Assembly: GCA_016929595.1 (NCBI GenBank)
Contig: JAFGIN010000117.1
Location: forward strand, 1 to 64,000
Direction of reading: 5' to 3'
Length of the DNA: 64,000 nt
DNA from: Chitinispirillaceae bacterium
GTDB taxonomy: Bacteria > Fibrobacterota > Chitinivibrionia > Chitinivibrionales > Chitinispirillaceae
The first letter of the stretch is position 1, and each line of letters starts with the position of its first letter. The translations under genes and the position numbers were made by a program. This document shows, one piece after another, positions 34,430-43,694 of this stretch. Below the pieces are notes generated by a model. It did no database searches. It saw nothing but the letters and a program-made list of their open reading frames with translations, and was not told the origin of the DNA.

Positions 34430-35995
34430 TTACCACCCGGATGAAACTTTATCTTTAAACGCGTTTGTTTTGCTGATTCTTTTTTTGATAATACAGTCTG
34501 AAACCCAGTACTGAGCATCACTATGAATACTACTCTCTGGAAACTTATCAAGAATATATTCATACCAGTAGATCGCTTCATCAAACAAAGATCCGTTTCT
34601 CATCGCATGTGCATGATCTATAACCTCTTTATCAATACTTTTTTTTCCCGGATTACATTCGACATACCGCCTAAAACAGTTCTCAGCTCTCTGCAAATTT
34701 CGTTTTTTCATACTAATCTTATAGAGTTTTAAAAGAACGCTACACTTCTGAGTAGAGTCCCCGTATTTTTTCTGTAACACTTCAAGACAACGAACAGCAT
34801 CAGCAGTATCACCATTCTTTAAAAACAGTTCACTTTTCATTTTCAGAGCATTTAAACCATTACCGGATTCGTCTTTATCTCTTGAAAAGTACTCCATAAT
34901 ACTCAATGCATCCCGATACCTTCCCTGTGACTGGAGTATAGTACTAAAATTTTCTATCAATTCAAATTTTCTCAAATGCAAAACCCCTGGAGTAAATAGA
35001 TTGTAGAGTAAAGAATCCGCGATAATTCTTGACGTTATTCGACTCTCTGTCAGCTCGTCCTCATCAGAGCCGATAATTTTACTTAACAATTTTCGCTCAT
35101 TCAATTGAGGATACCAGTTGTTTGTAATAACCGATATCGTGTCACCGTAAACGAGCGCTGCCTGTCCGGTGCTCAAAGGTAATAAACTGGTACCATCATT
35201 ATATACGGCATTAACAGAGCCTTCATTAACAGCAACTGAAAGAACGTCATCCATTCTCACAACCCTGAATCGTGTCCCGGTAACAATAATGTCCGCTATC
35301 CCCGCATGAACGATGAACTTCCTTGAACGTTTTTTTGAAACCGAAAAGGAAACTGACCCCTTTACAACCAGCATAGAAACAACCTTGTCCCTGATCTCAA
35401 TGTCTGCTAACACCGCCCCTGAATCAACAACTGCGGTCGTACCGCTATCAAGCTTAACAATTCTATTTTGATGATTAGTTACAGGTTCTTTGCTATTCTT
35501 TTTTCTATATTTTTGATGCCCACTGATTGTGTCTACTGTCATTTGTACCATTTTTACCTCTTCCTCCCAATGCCGTATGTCGATTTTCTGTACAAGAAGT
35601 ACAACCGATGTAATCGAAAGCAGTACAACTGCGGCAATCAGATAACGTGATACTACAGGAAATTTCAGGCGTTTCTTTTGAATCGCAGAGCCCCCCCCGA
35701 ACGCTTCATTAATCATCTCATCCCAGGGTAAATGATCGTTCTTTGAAATACCACCATTTTTCTTCCTGATAGCATCCTCTACAAGTTCTACCCATTGTTC
35801 ATCGTTTTCCAGATTCTTTATCGGTGCAGCATTCTTCACTGATTCCATGAGCAGAGAATCATAGAGAATCTCCCTTTCAAACGCTCGGATAAAATCATCG
35901 TTACAAGCATTGTTACAGTTATCTACAGTCTCATATCCCAGAATCAGTTTCTCGGCACTGTTAAGGATGGTGCCTTTTCCCTCTCTCTTTTTCAT
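34430..35995 (-). CDS. FecR-type sigma regulator with C-terminal TPR region
   Basis: A 521-residue protein with one membrane span (about residues 117-136). The cytoplasmic N-terminal part (1-110) probably binds the sigma factor. A periplasmic FecR domain follows (about 175-285), with VDSGAVLADIEIRD, VVKGSVSFSV, GTRFRVVR and LLPLSTGQAALV. A long helical region (about 335-515) with TPR-like repeats, for example YRDALSIMEYFS and FDEAIYWYEYILDKFP, completes it. FecR proteins relay an outer-membrane or periplasmic signal to an ECF sigma factor; here TPRs replace the usual short C-terminus, so protein-protein sensing is likely. No TonB receptor gene is near. The ATG overlaps the sigma stop by 4 bp (ATGA). 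Confidence 0.85.
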   Translation of the reverse strand: MKKREGKGTILNSAEKLILGYETVDNCNNACNDDFIRAFEREILYDSLLMESVKNAAPIKNLENDEQWVELVEDAIRKKNGGISKNDHLPWDEMINEAFGGGSAIQKKRLKFPVVSRYLIAAVVLLSITSVVLLVQKIDIRHWEEEVKMVQMTVDTISGHQKYRKKNSKEPVTNHQNRIVKLDSGTTAVVDSGAVLADIEIRDKVVSMLVVKGSVSFSVSKKRSRKFIVHAGIADIIVTGTRFRVVRMDDVLSVAVNEGSVNAVYNDGTSLLPLSTGQAALVYGDTISVITNNWYPQLNERKLLSKIIGSDEDELTESRITSRIIADSLLYNLFTPGVLHLRKFELIENFSTILQSQGRYRDALSIMEYFSRDKDESGNGLNALKMKSELFLKNGDTADAVRCLEVLQKKYGDSTQKCSVLLKLYKISMKKRNLQRAENCFRRYVECNPGKKSIDKEVIDHAHAMRNGSLFDEAIYWYEYILDKFPESSIHSDAQYWVSDCIIKKRISKTNAFKDKVSSGW

Positions 35996-36561
35996 ACAGC
36001 CACCCCTCTTTTCCTTAACGACAAACGTACCCTGTCTCTTGCAGCTTTCAATTTCATGTAAAAATTATCTTCCGAGATTTTCATTACCTCTGATGCATCT
36101 TTACCCGAAAATCCACTGTAATAGAAAAGTGAAAAAGCGGATTTTTCTCCTAATGGACAATCATTAACTGCCTCATTGATCCAGTCAAGGATCTCTTTTT
36201 TTGAAAGCAGGTCAAGACCGTCATTATAATCAGGGTTCATTCCTGATAAATCAAATCCATTGAACTCTGATTTAAATTTTTCAAAATATCCCCTTTTCCT
36301 GAGAAATTCTATGGATTCATTGACTGCGATCCTGTAAATCCAGGTTGAGAATCTGCATTTATTGCTGAATCCACCAATTCGCGAAACTACCTTAAAAAAG
36401 ACATTCTGAATTATATCCCGATGATAATCATTATCAAAGACCATGCGATTCACAACTGATGCCACAATCCCTTTATATTCCATCAGCAATGATGACATCG
36501 CAGCCTGATCCCCATTTTTCGCATCTTCAATTCTTTTATCGGTCATACTCATAATTATCAT
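35992..36561 (-). CDS. ECF-type RNA polymerase sigma factor
   Basis: A 189-residue sigma-70 family ECF factor. Region 2 (about 20-95) includes DNDYHRDIIQNVFFKVV (region 2.2-like) and FSTWIYRIAVNESIEFLRKRG. Region 4 (about 125-185) ends in a helix-turn-helix with FSGKDASEVMKISEDNFYMKLKAARDRVR. It is 4-bp coupled to the FecR-like regulator, the standard sigma/anti-sigma arrangement. Starts at 36561, 36552 and 36546 are all possible; 36561 follows an AGG-containing site. Its targets cannot be read from the sequence. Confidence 0.93.
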   Translation of the reverse strand: MIIMSMTDKRIEDAKNGDQAAMSSLLMEYKGIVASVVNRMVFDNDYHRDIIQNVFFKVVSRIGGFSNKCRFSTWIYRIAVNESIEFLRKRGYFEKFKSEFNGFDLSGMNPDYNDGLDLLSKKEILDWINEAVNDCPLGEKSAFSLFYYSGFSGKDASEVMKISEDNFYMKLKAARDRVRLSLRKRGVAV

Positions 36562-36621
36562 TGCCTGTTTCTCTACTATTTGACGGTTAATCCGTAAAAA
36601 CCTAAAAGGATTTTTTAAAAT

Positions 36622-36662
36622 AAAAAAAAAAAGGCCTGTAGAGATTATCTACAGGCCTTTCA
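36622..36662 (-). terminator. Strong Rho-independent terminator after fba
   Basis: A perfect 13-bp inverted repeat (36630-36642 and 36648-36660, core AGGCCTGTAGA) with a 5-base loop is followed on the minus strand by a run of nine or more T. It lies about 25 bp past the fba stop and separates it from the ECF sigma gene promoter. Confidence 0.92.
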
Positions 36663-36684
36663 AAAAATATTGAAAAATTTCTGA

Positions 36685-37680
36685 TTATGCGTTTCCAGCA
36701 CTTCCAAGAACGTTCTGATTCTTATCAATCATCATTTTTACAAGTTCATCGCGTGCAGGGCCGAGATACTTACGAGGATCAAATTCATCCGGTTTTTCCA
36801 TAAAAACTTTTCTGACCATAGCTGTCATTACCAGACGACCATCAGAATCGATATTTATTTTGCAGACAGCAGATTTTGCAGCTTTACGAAGTTCACTAGC
36901 GGGGATACCAACCGCAGCTTTAAGCTTACCACCATTATTATTTATAATATCAACATAAGACGGTACAACGGAACTCGCACCATGGAGAACAATCGGGAAA
37001 CCGGGAATTCTCTTCTCGATCTCTTCGAGAATGTCGAACCTCAGTGGTGGAGGAACCAGAACACCCTCTGCATTTTTTGTGCACTGTTCTGGTTTGAATT
37101 TGTAGGCTCCGTGCGATGTCCCAATCGAAATAGCAAGAGAATCAACACCGGTCTTCTTTACAAAATCTTCGACCTGATCCGGTTGTGTATAAATTGACTT
37201 TGCAGCAACAACATCATCCTCGATACCGCTGAGAACTCCAAGCTCTCCTTCAACAGTTACATCGTACTTATGAGCATATTCGACCACTTTTGATGTAAGC
37301 TCAATATTTTTCTCATAATCATGATGTGAACCATCAATCATAACAGATGAAAAACCGCTTTCGATGCACTGAACGCAAAGCTCGAATGTATCGCCATGAT
37401 CAAGATGCAAAGCAATAGGAATGTTATAACCGGCATCACGTGCCATCTGCACGGCACCCTGCCCCATATATCTGAGCAGAATCGGGTTGGCATACTTCCT
37501 TGCCCCGCTTGAAACTTGCATGATTACAGGTGAGTTAGATTTACCACAAGCCGTAACAATAGCCTGAATCTGTTCCATGTTATTGAAGTTATATGCAGGT
37601 ACAGCATATTTTCCCTCAATAGCTTTTTTGAACATCTCCCTGGTATTTACAAAACCAAGATCCTTATAACTGATTGCCAT
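36685..37680 (-). CDS. fba: Class II fructose-1,6-bisphosphate aldolase
   Basis: A 331-residue zinc-dependent aldolase that splits fructose-1,6-bisphosphate into dihydroxyacetone phosphate and glyceraldehyde-3-phosphate in glycolysis, and runs in reverse in gluconeogenesis. The start VPAYNFNNMEQIQAI, the metal site IALHLDHGDTFE, MIDGSHHDYEKN and the catalytic Glu region VEGELGVLSGIEDD are visible. Later come LAISIGTSHGAYKF, IVLHGASSV and the DSDGR sugar-phosphate loop INIDSDGRLVMT. It belongs to the class II subgroup found in many anaerobes. It follows rplQ by 69 bp and ends at a strong terminator, so it may be read from the ribosomal transcript. Confidence 0.95.
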   Translation of the reverse strand: MAISYKDLGFVNTREMFKKAIEGKYAVPAYNFNNMEQIQAIVTACGKSNSPVIMQVSSGARKYANPILLRYMGQGAVQMARDAGYNIPIALHLDHGDTFELCVQCIESGFSSVMIDGSHHDYEKNIELTSKVVEYAHKYDVTVEGELGVLSGIEDDVVAAKSIYTQPDQVEDFVKKTGVDSLAISIGTSHGAYKFKPEQCTKNAEGVLVPPPLRFDILEEIEKRIPGFPIVLHGASSVVPSYVDIINNNGGKLKAAVGIPASELRKAAKSAVCKINIDSDGRLVMTAMVRKVFMEKPDEFDPRKYLGPARDELVKMMIDKNQNVLGSAGNA

Positions 37681-37749
37681 AATAATTCCTTTTTTGGAAA
37701 GTTATACGTTATCTGCCCGTTAAAAGCAGCACAGGTATACCACAGTAAC

Positions 37750-38205
37750 TTATTCGGACTTTTCCTGCGACTGAGCAGAAGAAGCTGTTTCACCAACAGA
37801 CGATTTTGCGGTAGTCTTCTTTTTATTTTTCCTGATAGCATCAGGTCTACCGCGTCCGACAAGTTCAATTATTGACATCAGAGTGTTATCACCCTTGCGT
37901 TCATCAAGCTTGATGATTCTTGTATATCCGCCTTCACGATCCTTATAACCGGGAGCGATATCATCAAAAAGTTTCTTAAGAACCGTTTTGTTATTGATCC
38001 TTCTTGCAGCAAGACGGATATGGTGAAGATCAGCTTTTTTTCCGTAAGTAACGAGCCGTTCGACGACACACCGAACCTCTTTTGCCTTGGAAAGAGTTGT
38101 GACTACACGTTCTTTATCAAGTACAGATATCGCCAGGTTTGATAACATGGCTTTTCTATGGCTTGCAGTCCGATTCAGTTTTCGTCCAGATACTAAGTGA
38201 CGCAT
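37750..38205 (-). CDS. rplQ: 50S ribosomal protein L17
   Basis: A 151-residue L17 that binds near the 23S rRNA exit-tunnel region. The MRHLVSGRKLNRTASHRKAMLSNL start and the VTTLSKAKEVRCVVERLVTYGKK segment are diagnostic. After about residue 120 it has a Lys/Ser/Ala-rich tail (RKNKKKTTAKSSVGET) that is longer than the 116-127-residue norm and is probably disordered. Last of the alpha-operon genes, 41 bp after rpoA. Confidence 0.97.
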   Translation of the reverse strand: MRHLVSGRKLNRTASHRKAMLSNLAISVLDKERVVTTLSKAKEVRCVVERLVTYGKKADLHHIRLAARRINNKTVLKKLFDDIAPGYKDREGGYTRIIKLDERKGDNTLMSIIELVGRGRPDAIRKNKKKTTAKSSVGETASSAQSQEKSE

Positions 38206-38246
38206 TGCAAAAAACCTTCTTTAAAGTTATTCTTAAAGATTGCTGT

Positions 38247-39236
38247 TCAGGAAGCTTCCTGGACATTTCCCATTATTTTATCGACATCCATACCGAATGT
38301 CAAACCAAGATTATTTAGAACCTGATTAAGCTCAATAAGAGATTTTCTTCCAAAATTTTTATATTTGAGCATATCAGATTCCTGATTCCGAACAAGGTCA
38401 GCGAGTGTATGAATATTGGCCGCTCTGAGACAATTGTTTGATCTGACAGACAGCTCAAGCTCGTCGACACGCATTTTCAGTAATTGACGGAGTTTCTCAG
38501 TTTTTTCATCACGAACAATTTCCTGAACCGGTTCGAATTCACCTTCGATATTAATGAATACTTCTAGATGATCATATAACAGTTTCGCTGCGTATCCTAT
38601 TGCATCTTCAACCGAAATACTACCATCCGTCCATATTTCAAAAATGATCTTATCAAGATCTGTACGCTGACCAACACGCGTATTTTCAACTACATAATTT
38701 ACCTTTGTAACAGGGGAAAATAAAGCGTCAATAGGAATTGTTCCAACAGGAAACTCATCCCGACGATTCATTTCAGCAGAAACATACCCTCTTCCATCAG
38801 TAACACTCATCTCGAGTTTGAGCTTTGCCTCTTTATTAATCGTAGCAATGTGTAGATCCGGATTCAAAATAATAACATCAGGATTCTTTTCGATATCTGA
38901 TGCTTTAACTTCACCTTCTCCACTGACTTCGAGACGTAATGTAGTATCATGGTCAGCAACCAGTTTGATTCTCAATTGCTTAATATTAAGAATGATATCA
39001 GTAACATCTTCAGCGACACCTTCCAGAGTGGAATATTCATGCATTGCTCCATCTAGACGAATTGATGTAACTGCGGCTCCCTGTAAAGAAGAAAGTAGTA
39101 TTCTTCTGATTGAATTTCCAACGGTATGTCCCCATCCCCTTTCGAGAGGCTCAACGGTAACACGGCCGAAATTTGGTATATTTTCAGGGTTCTCGATCTG
39201 GATGCCTTTCGGCATCATCAAACTTTTCCATTTCAT
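38247..39236 (-). CDS. rpoA: RNA polymerase alpha subunit
   Basis: A 329-residue alpha subunit. The N-terminal assembly domain has FGRVTVEPLERGWGHTVGNSIRRILLSS and a long body with YAAKLLYDHLEVFINIEGE. A linker precedes the C-terminal domain (about 250-325), which contacts UP elements and activators, with LELSVRSNNCLRAANIHTLADLV and the helix-hairpin-helix NFGRKSLIELNQVLNNLGL. The alpha dimer nucleates assembly of beta and beta', encoded at 54829-62735. It sits between rpsD and rplQ in the standard order. Confidence 0.98.
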   Translation of the reverse strand: MKWKSLMMPKGIQIENPENIPNFGRVTVEPLERGWGHTVGNSIRRILLSSLQGAAVTSIRLDGAMHEYSTLEGVAEDVTDIILNIKQLRIKLVADHDTTLRLEVSGEGEVKASDIEKNPDVIILNPDLHIATINKEAKLKLEMSVTDGRGYVSAEMNRRDEFPVGTIPIDALFSPVTKVNYVVENTRVGQRTDLDKIIFEIWTDGSISVEDAIGYAAKLLYDHLEVFINIEGEFEPVQEIVRDEKTEKLRQLLKMRVDELELSVRSNNCLRAANIHTLADLVRNQESDMLKYKNFGRKSLIELNQVLNNLGLTFGMDVDKIMGNVQEAS

Positions 39237-39255
39237 TGCGTTTCAACTCTCCCTT

Positions 39256-39879
39256 TTATCTGGAGTAAAGTTCAACAACGAGCTGTTCCTGAACGTTAAC
39301 TGGTATAGCAGCTCTTTCCGGTATGCGAATTACAGAACCTTCAAGTTTAACTTTGTCAACAGTTAACCACTCCGGAATATCCCGCAACGCTTTCAGTGAA
39401 TTGTGGATAGCTTCAAGAGTTTTGCTTTTATCTTTTACCTGTACAACATCCCCAGCTTTTAGCTGATATGATGAAATATTTACTTTTTTACCATTAACTG
39501 TAAAATGATTATGCAAGACCATCTGACGTGCGCAGGATCTCGATGAAGCAAATCCAAGCCTGTAGACGATATTATCCAGTCTCATCTCGAGCAATTGGAG
39601 AAGTATTTCACCAGTGATCCCCGTTGCCTTTGCAGATTTTTCAAAATAGAGTTCAAACTGCTTTTCAAGAACACCGTACATTCTTCTGATCTTCTGTTTT
39701 TCGCGCAACTGCTGATTATATTCTGTAGCAGATCGCCTTCTTTTCGATACTCTCATTCCAGGCGGAAACGGCCTACGTTCCATCGCACAACGTTCAGATT
39801 TGCATCGTTCACCCTTGAGCATCAACTTCATGCCTTCCCTGCGGCACTGTCTGCACCGAGGGCCATGATAAACAGCCAT
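39256..39879 (-). CDS. rpsD: 30S ribosomal protein S4, zinc-binding form
   Basis: A 207-residue S4, one of the first proteins to bind 16S rRNA. Cysteines 9, 12, 26 and 31 near the N-terminus form a zinc knuckle (C+ form), and the S4 RNA-binding domain begins near residue 97 (LLQLLEMRLDNIVYRLGFASS). The start MAVYHGPRCRQCRREG and the end LVVELYSR fit well. The preceding intergenic gap of 72 bp to rpsK is longer than most in the cluster. Confidence 0.97.
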   Translation of the reverse strand: MAVYHGPRCRQCRREGMKLMLKGERCKSERCAMERRPFPPGMRVSKRRRSATEYNQQLREKQKIRRMYGVLEKQFELYFEKSAKATGITGEILLQLLEMRLDNIVYRLGFASSRSCARQMVLHNHFTVNGKKVNISSYQLKAGDVVQVKDKSKTLEAIHNSLKALRDIPEWLTVDKVKLEGSVIRIPERAAIPVNVQEQLVVELYSR

Positions 39880-39951
39880 GATGTTTCTCCCCGACCTTTA
39901 TTCTGATCTTGTATAAATTTAAATAGTATTATTTGCACATAAAAAAAGTAG

Positions 39952-40353
39952 TTATACTCTTCTACGCTTGGGAGGCCTGCAACCGTTGTGAGGAACAGCT
40001 GTAAAATCCTTAATAGCTGTAACCCTTATTCCTGCAGCAGCCAGTGATCGTATTGCACTTTCACGTCCGTTCCCCGCACCTTTGAGATGTACTTCAACTT
40101 TTCTAACCCCGGCATCAAAAGCTGCTTTTGCAACAACTTCAGCTGCAATACCAGCAGCAAACGGAGTACTTTTTCTAGAACCTTTAAAGCCGGATTTTCC
40201 GGGAGTGTTCCAGGAAATCACATTACCTTTTAAGTCGGTAATATTGATTAATGTATTGTTGAACGTAGCTCTCACATGACAAACGCCCTCTGCTGAGGCA
40301 CGTTTTTTCAACTTTTTAGTAGCTTCTTTTGTAGTTGAAGATTCTTTACTCAT
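39952..40353 (-). CDS. rpsK: 30S ribosomal protein S11
   Basis: A 133-residue S11 of the 30S platform, near the E site and mRNA exit. Signature segments are [56 protein letters not shown] and the C-terminal [13 protein letters not shown] Lys-rich start precedes the core. It lies between rpsM and rpsD, the usual alpha-operon order. Confidence 0.98.
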   Translation of the reverse strand: MSKESSTTKEATKKLKKRASAEGVCHVRATFNNTLINITDLKGNVISWNTPGKSGFKGSRKSTPFAAGIAAEVVAKAAFDAGVRKVEVHLKGAGNGRESAIRSLAAAGIRVTAIKDFTAVPHNGCRPPKRRRV

Positions 40354-40384
40354 CTTCGTTCAGATTCTCCCTGTAGAATAGTTA

Positions 40385-40765
40385 TCATTTACCCGGTGCT
40401 TTTTTCTTATTGGCAATCGTTCTCCGAGGACCTTTTCTTGTCCTCGAATTTGTACGAGTTCTCTGTCCTCTGCACGGAAGCCCTTTTCTATGACGAAGGC
40501 CTCTGAAACAGCCAATATCCATCAATCTTTTGATATTCATCCTGACAGTAGCTCTAAGGTTACCTTCAGTCTGATATTCACTATCAATAATTTTTCTGAT
40601 TTTGTCGAGTTCATCTTCAGAAAGATCTTTTACTCTTCTCTCAACATCAATTCCTGCTTTTTGAAGAATCGAAGCTGCGGAAGCGTTACCAATCCCGAAA
40701 ATGTACGTTAAACTAATAACACTACGTTTATTTGCTGGTATATCAACACCTGCTACACGAGCCAC
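40385..40765 (-). CDS. rpsM: 30S ribosomal protein S13
   Basis: A 126-residue S13, which contacts L5 across the subunit bridge and the P-site tRNA. It starts [21 protein letters not shown], has the helix-two-turn-helix [19 protein letters not shown], and ends in the basic tail [15 protein letters not shown] after the [16 protein letters not shown] motif. It follows rpmJ by 42 bp. Confidence 0.98.
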   Translation of the reverse strand: MARVAGVDIPANKRSVISLTYIFGIGNASAASILQKAGIDVERRVKDLSEDELDKIRKIIDSEYQTEGNLRATVRMNIKRLMDIGCFRGLRHRKGLPCRGQRTRTNSRTRKGPRRTIANKKKAPGK

Positions 40766-40807
40766 AATCGGACCCCCTTAAATACAGTAAGTCTATAAAT
40801 TTGTTAA

Positions 40808-40924
40808 TTATCCCTGACGTTGTTTGTGTTTTGCACTTTTTGCACAGATAACCCGTACAACACCTTTTCTCTTAATCACTTTGCATTCTTTGCAGATTCT
40901 TTTAACTGATGCACGTACTTTCAA
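40808..40924 (-). CDS. rpmJ: 50S ribosomal protein L36, zinc form, TTG start
   Basis: A 38-residue L36. The only start that gives the conserved [16 protein letters not shown] sequence is a TTG at 40924, with GGGG six bases upstream (AAAGGGGCTTTAA). Zinc ligands are Cys11, Cys14, Cys27 and His33; the C-to-H spacing is one residue longer than the common pattern, because of CAKSAKH. It lies 11 bp after infA and 42 bp before rpsM. Confidence 0.95.
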   Translation of the reverse strand: MKVRASVKRICKECKVIKRKGVVRVICAKSAKHKQRQG

Positions 40925-40935
40925 TTAAAGCCCCT

Positions 40936-41154
40936 TTATTTGTACCGATACGTAATTCTACCTCTGGTCAAATCATACGGTGATAATTCTACCAGAACTT
41001 TATCTCCAGGAAGAATGCGTATATAATTCATTCGCATTTTTCCAGAAATGTGTGCCAATATTTCGTGCTTATTTTCCAGCATTACTTTGAATGCTGCATT
41101 TGGAAGCGTTTCTGTAACTGTCCCTTCGACTTGAATGGAATCGTTTTTTCCCAT
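40936..41154 (-). CDS. infA: Translation initiation factor IF-1
   Basis: A 72-residue S1/OB-fold protein that occupies the 30S A site during initiation. The sequence [23 protein letters not shown], the [22 protein letters not shown] core and the [11 protein letters not shown] end are standard. It directly follows secY (24 bp), with no adk or map gene in between. Confidence 0.98.
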   Translation of the reverse strand: MGKNDSIQVEGTVTETLPNAAFKVMLENKHEILAHISGKMRMNYIRILPGDKVLVELSPYDLTRGRITYRYK

Positions 41155-41178
41155 AATTTAAAGTATTGTGCGAAGATA

Positions 41179-42501
41179 CTAAAATCTTCTGCCACGCAAT
41201 CTTCCTTTCTTCAAAAATCCCTCGTAGTTACGCATTTGAAGATGAGATTCCAATTGCTGTAGAGTATCTAATGCAACACCTACTACAATCAGTACACTGG
41301 TTCCACCAAAATAAAAGTCAATTTTCATAGTACCCATCAAAAGAAAAGGGGCAATAGAAATAAATGCCAGAAAAACCGAACCAGGAAGTGTTATTCTAGT
41401 CAAAACATTGTCCAAAAATTCGGCTGTCTTTTTTCCTGGTCTGATTCCGGGAATAAATCCACCAGATCTTTTCAGGTTGTCTGCAATATCAACCGGATTA
41501 AAAATTATTGCAGTGTAAAAATAGGTAAAGAATATAATTAATAACGCATACATAAGCGAATACAAAATTCCACCAGGTGCAAATAATCTGGAAATGTCTT
41601 CCATAGCCAGAGATTCAGGGAAGAAATTTCCAATCATACCCGGTAAGGTCATAATAGAAGATGCAAAAATAATCGGTATAACTCCAGCCATATTCAACCG
41701 CAATGGTAATACAGTATTCTGACCAGCATACATTTTGTTGTTAATAACTTTTTTAGGAGTCTGAATCGGAATCTTTCGCATCGCCTGAGTCATTAAAACG
41801 ATAAATGCTGTCATTCCGATAACAACTACTAATATCATCAGCTCCATTAAAGGATGACGTGTTCCAGCAATAATCTGCTGTACTTCAGACATAATTGAAC
41901 CAGGAATCTGAGCCACAATTCCAATCATTATGATTAACGAGATACCGTTACCTATACCTTTACTTGTAATCTGTTCACCCAGCCACATTATGATTATTGT
42001 ACCAGTAGTTAAACTTATAATTGTAAGGATTATAAATTTCAGTCCCGAAAGACTTTCATGTACCGCATGCAATCCTGTCACTGGCGATTGTATACTTTGA
42101 AGCCATATACCTATGCTCAGAGATTGAATAACTGCTATTAATACCGTACCGTATCTGGTATATTGGGTTATTTTCTTTTTTCCTTCTCCACCTTCACGCT
42201 GCAGCTTATGAAAATACGGAAACACAGTGCCGAGCAACTGAATAATAATTGAAGCACTGATATAGGGCATAATTCCACATGCGAATACAGTAACCCTCCT
42301 GAATGCACCTCCAACAAACATGTCGTAAAGTCCAAAAAGAGAGTTTGAAGACTGTTCTAAAAAGTCACCCAGTACTTCAGGATCAATTCCAGGTGTAGGA
42401 ATATGCCCCCCGAGCCTATAAATGAAAATAATACCCATGGTGAAGAATATCTTTTTCCTCAACTCGGGTATTCTGAACAGATTTTTAAAGGTCTCAAGCA
42501 C
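41179..42501 (-). CDS. secY: Preprotein translocase subunit SecY
   Basis: A 440-residue ten-span protein forming the SecYEG channel. Recognisable parts are FRIPELRKKIFFTMGIIFIYRLGGHIPTPG (start and first span), the plug and span 2 AFRRVTVFACGIMPYISASIIIQL, LGEQITSKGIGNGISLIIMIGIV and the C-terminal QLESHLQMRNYEGF. The start overlaps the end of rplO by 8 bp, giving coupled translation. Works with FtsY (21656-22561) for co-translational membrane insertion. Confidence 0.98.
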   Translation of the reverse strand: MLETFKNLFRIPELRKKIFFTMGIIFIYRLGGHIPTPGIDPEVLGDFLEQSSNSLFGLYDMFVGGAFRRVTVFACGIMPYISASIIIQLLGTVFPYFHKLQREGGEGKKKITQYTRYGTVLIAVIQSLSIGIWLQSIQSPVTGLHAVHESLSGLKFIILTIISLTTGTIIIMWLGEQITSKGIGNGISLIIMIGIVAQIPGSIMSEVQQIIAGTRHPLMELMILVVVIGMTAFIVLMTQAMRKIPIQTPKKVINNKMYAGQNTVLPLRLNMAGVIPIIFASSIMTLPGMIGNFFPESLAMEDISRLFAPGGILYSLMYALLIIFFTYFYTAIIFNPVDIADNLKRSGGFIPGIRPGKKTAEFLDNVLTRITLPGSVFLAFISIAPFLLMGTMKIDFYFGGTSVLIVVGVALDTLQQLESHLQMRNYEGFLKKGRLRGRRF

Positions 42502-42949
42502 GGATAATTACCTCAGCTTTCCCTTTAGCTTTTTCAATTTTTTCTTTTGCAGTTTTCGAGAATGAATGAACTTTAACATTAAAAGACTTTGTGAGGTCAC
42601 CCTCTCCAAGTATCTTAACAGGCCTGTCGACTTCATGGATAAGTCCATTATTGTAAAGAACTTCCACATCGACCTCTTTTACATCAAGTTCAAGCGATTC
42701 GAGATTTCCCACATTTACAATCTGATATACAACTTTAAATGGAGATACGAATCCTCTTTTCGGTATACGACGGGTAAGAGGAGTCTGGCCACCTTCGAAA
42801 TAAAATTTTGTGTATGAGCCACTTCGTGCACCATCACCATTATTTCCTCTACCAGCAGTACTTCCGTTACCACTGCCAGTTCCACGCCCTTTTCTTTTTC
42901 CTGTTTTATGAGATCCTGTAACAGGTTTCAAGTCATTTAACTTTAACAT
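42494..42949 (-). CDS. rplO: 50S ribosomal protein L15
   Basis: A 151-residue L15. The Gly/Arg-rich N-terminal tail that threads into 23S rRNA (HKTGKRKGRGTGSGNGSTAGRG) is followed by FEGGQTPLTRRIPKRGF and a globular C-terminal domain ending EKAKGKAEVIIRA. It is 2 bp after rpmD and overlaps secY by 8 bp. Confidence 0.97.
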   Translation of the reverse strand: MLKLNDLKPVTGSHKTGKRKGRGTGSGNGSTAGRGNNGDGARSGSYTKFYFEGGQTPLTRRIPKRGFVSPFKVVYQIVNVGNLESLELDVKEVDVEVLYNNGLIHEVDRPVKILGEGDLTKSFNVKVHSFSKTAKEKIEKAKGKAEVIIRA

Positions 42950-42951
42950 TA

Positions 42952-43143
42952 TTATTCTCCGACAATATCTTCAACTTTTACAAGATGCTTTACTGAATTA
43001 ACCATACCTCTGATACAGGGTGTATCGTCGTGTATAACAACTTTATTAATTTTTCTCAAACCCAGAGCACGAACAGTTTTCTTTTGAGCCTTAAGGCTTC
43101 CGATGGTACTCCGAATTTGAGTAACTTTTAATTTCTTACTCAT
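42952..43143 (-). CDS. rpmD: 50S ribosomal protein L30
   Basis: A 63-residue short bacterial L30, with KVTQIRSTIGSLKAQKKTVRALGLRKINK followed by HDDTPCIRGMVNSVKHLVKVEDI. The length and position between rpsE and rplO are standard for the spc cluster. Confidence 0.97.
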   Translation of the reverse strand: MSKKLKVTQIRSTIGSLKAQKKTVRALGLRKINKVVIHDDTPCIRGMVNSVKHLVKVEDIVGE

Positions 43144-43160
43144 ATATTATTTCCTTATAG

Positions 43161-43688
43161 TCAGGCAGGTACACTGGCAGGTATCTGCCTGAGTTTCCTG
43201 ATCTGTTCTTTAGTTTTTAGTTTTTTAAGCCCATCAAGAGTTGCTTTAACTACGTTGTGCGCATTGGTAGTACCCAGACATTTGGTAAGAATGTTGTGAA
43301 CACCAGCCAATTCAAGCACCGCACGGGCCGGTCCACCTGCAATAACACCGGTACCAGGAGCTGCAGGCTTTAGAATAATTCTGCCAGCACCAAAATGTCC
43401 GATGATTTCGTGAGGAATCGTACCGTTAACAATACTGACCGTTACCAGATTTTTCTTCGCATTCTCAACTGCTTTTCTGATAGCTTCAGTTACATCGTTA
43501 GCTTTACCCATACCAAGCCCGATGGTCCCATTACTATCACCAACCGTCACTAATGCATTAAAACCGAATCTTCTTCCACCTTTAACAACCTTTGCAACCC
43601 GGTTAACAGCAACAAGTCTGTCCACTAACTGATTTTCGGAATTGCTGCTGATTATTTCTTCGTTACTCAAACTAAAATCCCCTTTCAA
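43161..43688 (-). CDS. rpsE: 30S ribosomal protein S5
   Basis: A 175-residue S5 that helps form the mRNA entry channel and affects decoding accuracy. After a short leader, the double-stranded RNA-binding domain reads [27 protein letters not shown]. The second domain carries [25 protein letters not shown]. The end [13 protein letters not shown] is typical of C-termini of this family. It lies 6 bp after rplR. Confidence 0.98.
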   Translation of the reverse strand: MKGDFSLSNEEIISSNSENQLVDRLVAVNRVAKVVKGGRRFGFNALVTVGDSNGTIGLGMGKANDVTEAIRKAVENAKKNLVTVSIVNGTIPHEIIGHFGAGRIILKPAAPGTGVIAGGPARAVLELAGVHNILTKCLGTTNAHNVVKATLDGLKKLKTKEQIRKLRQIPASVPA

Positions 43689-43694
43689 CCAACC

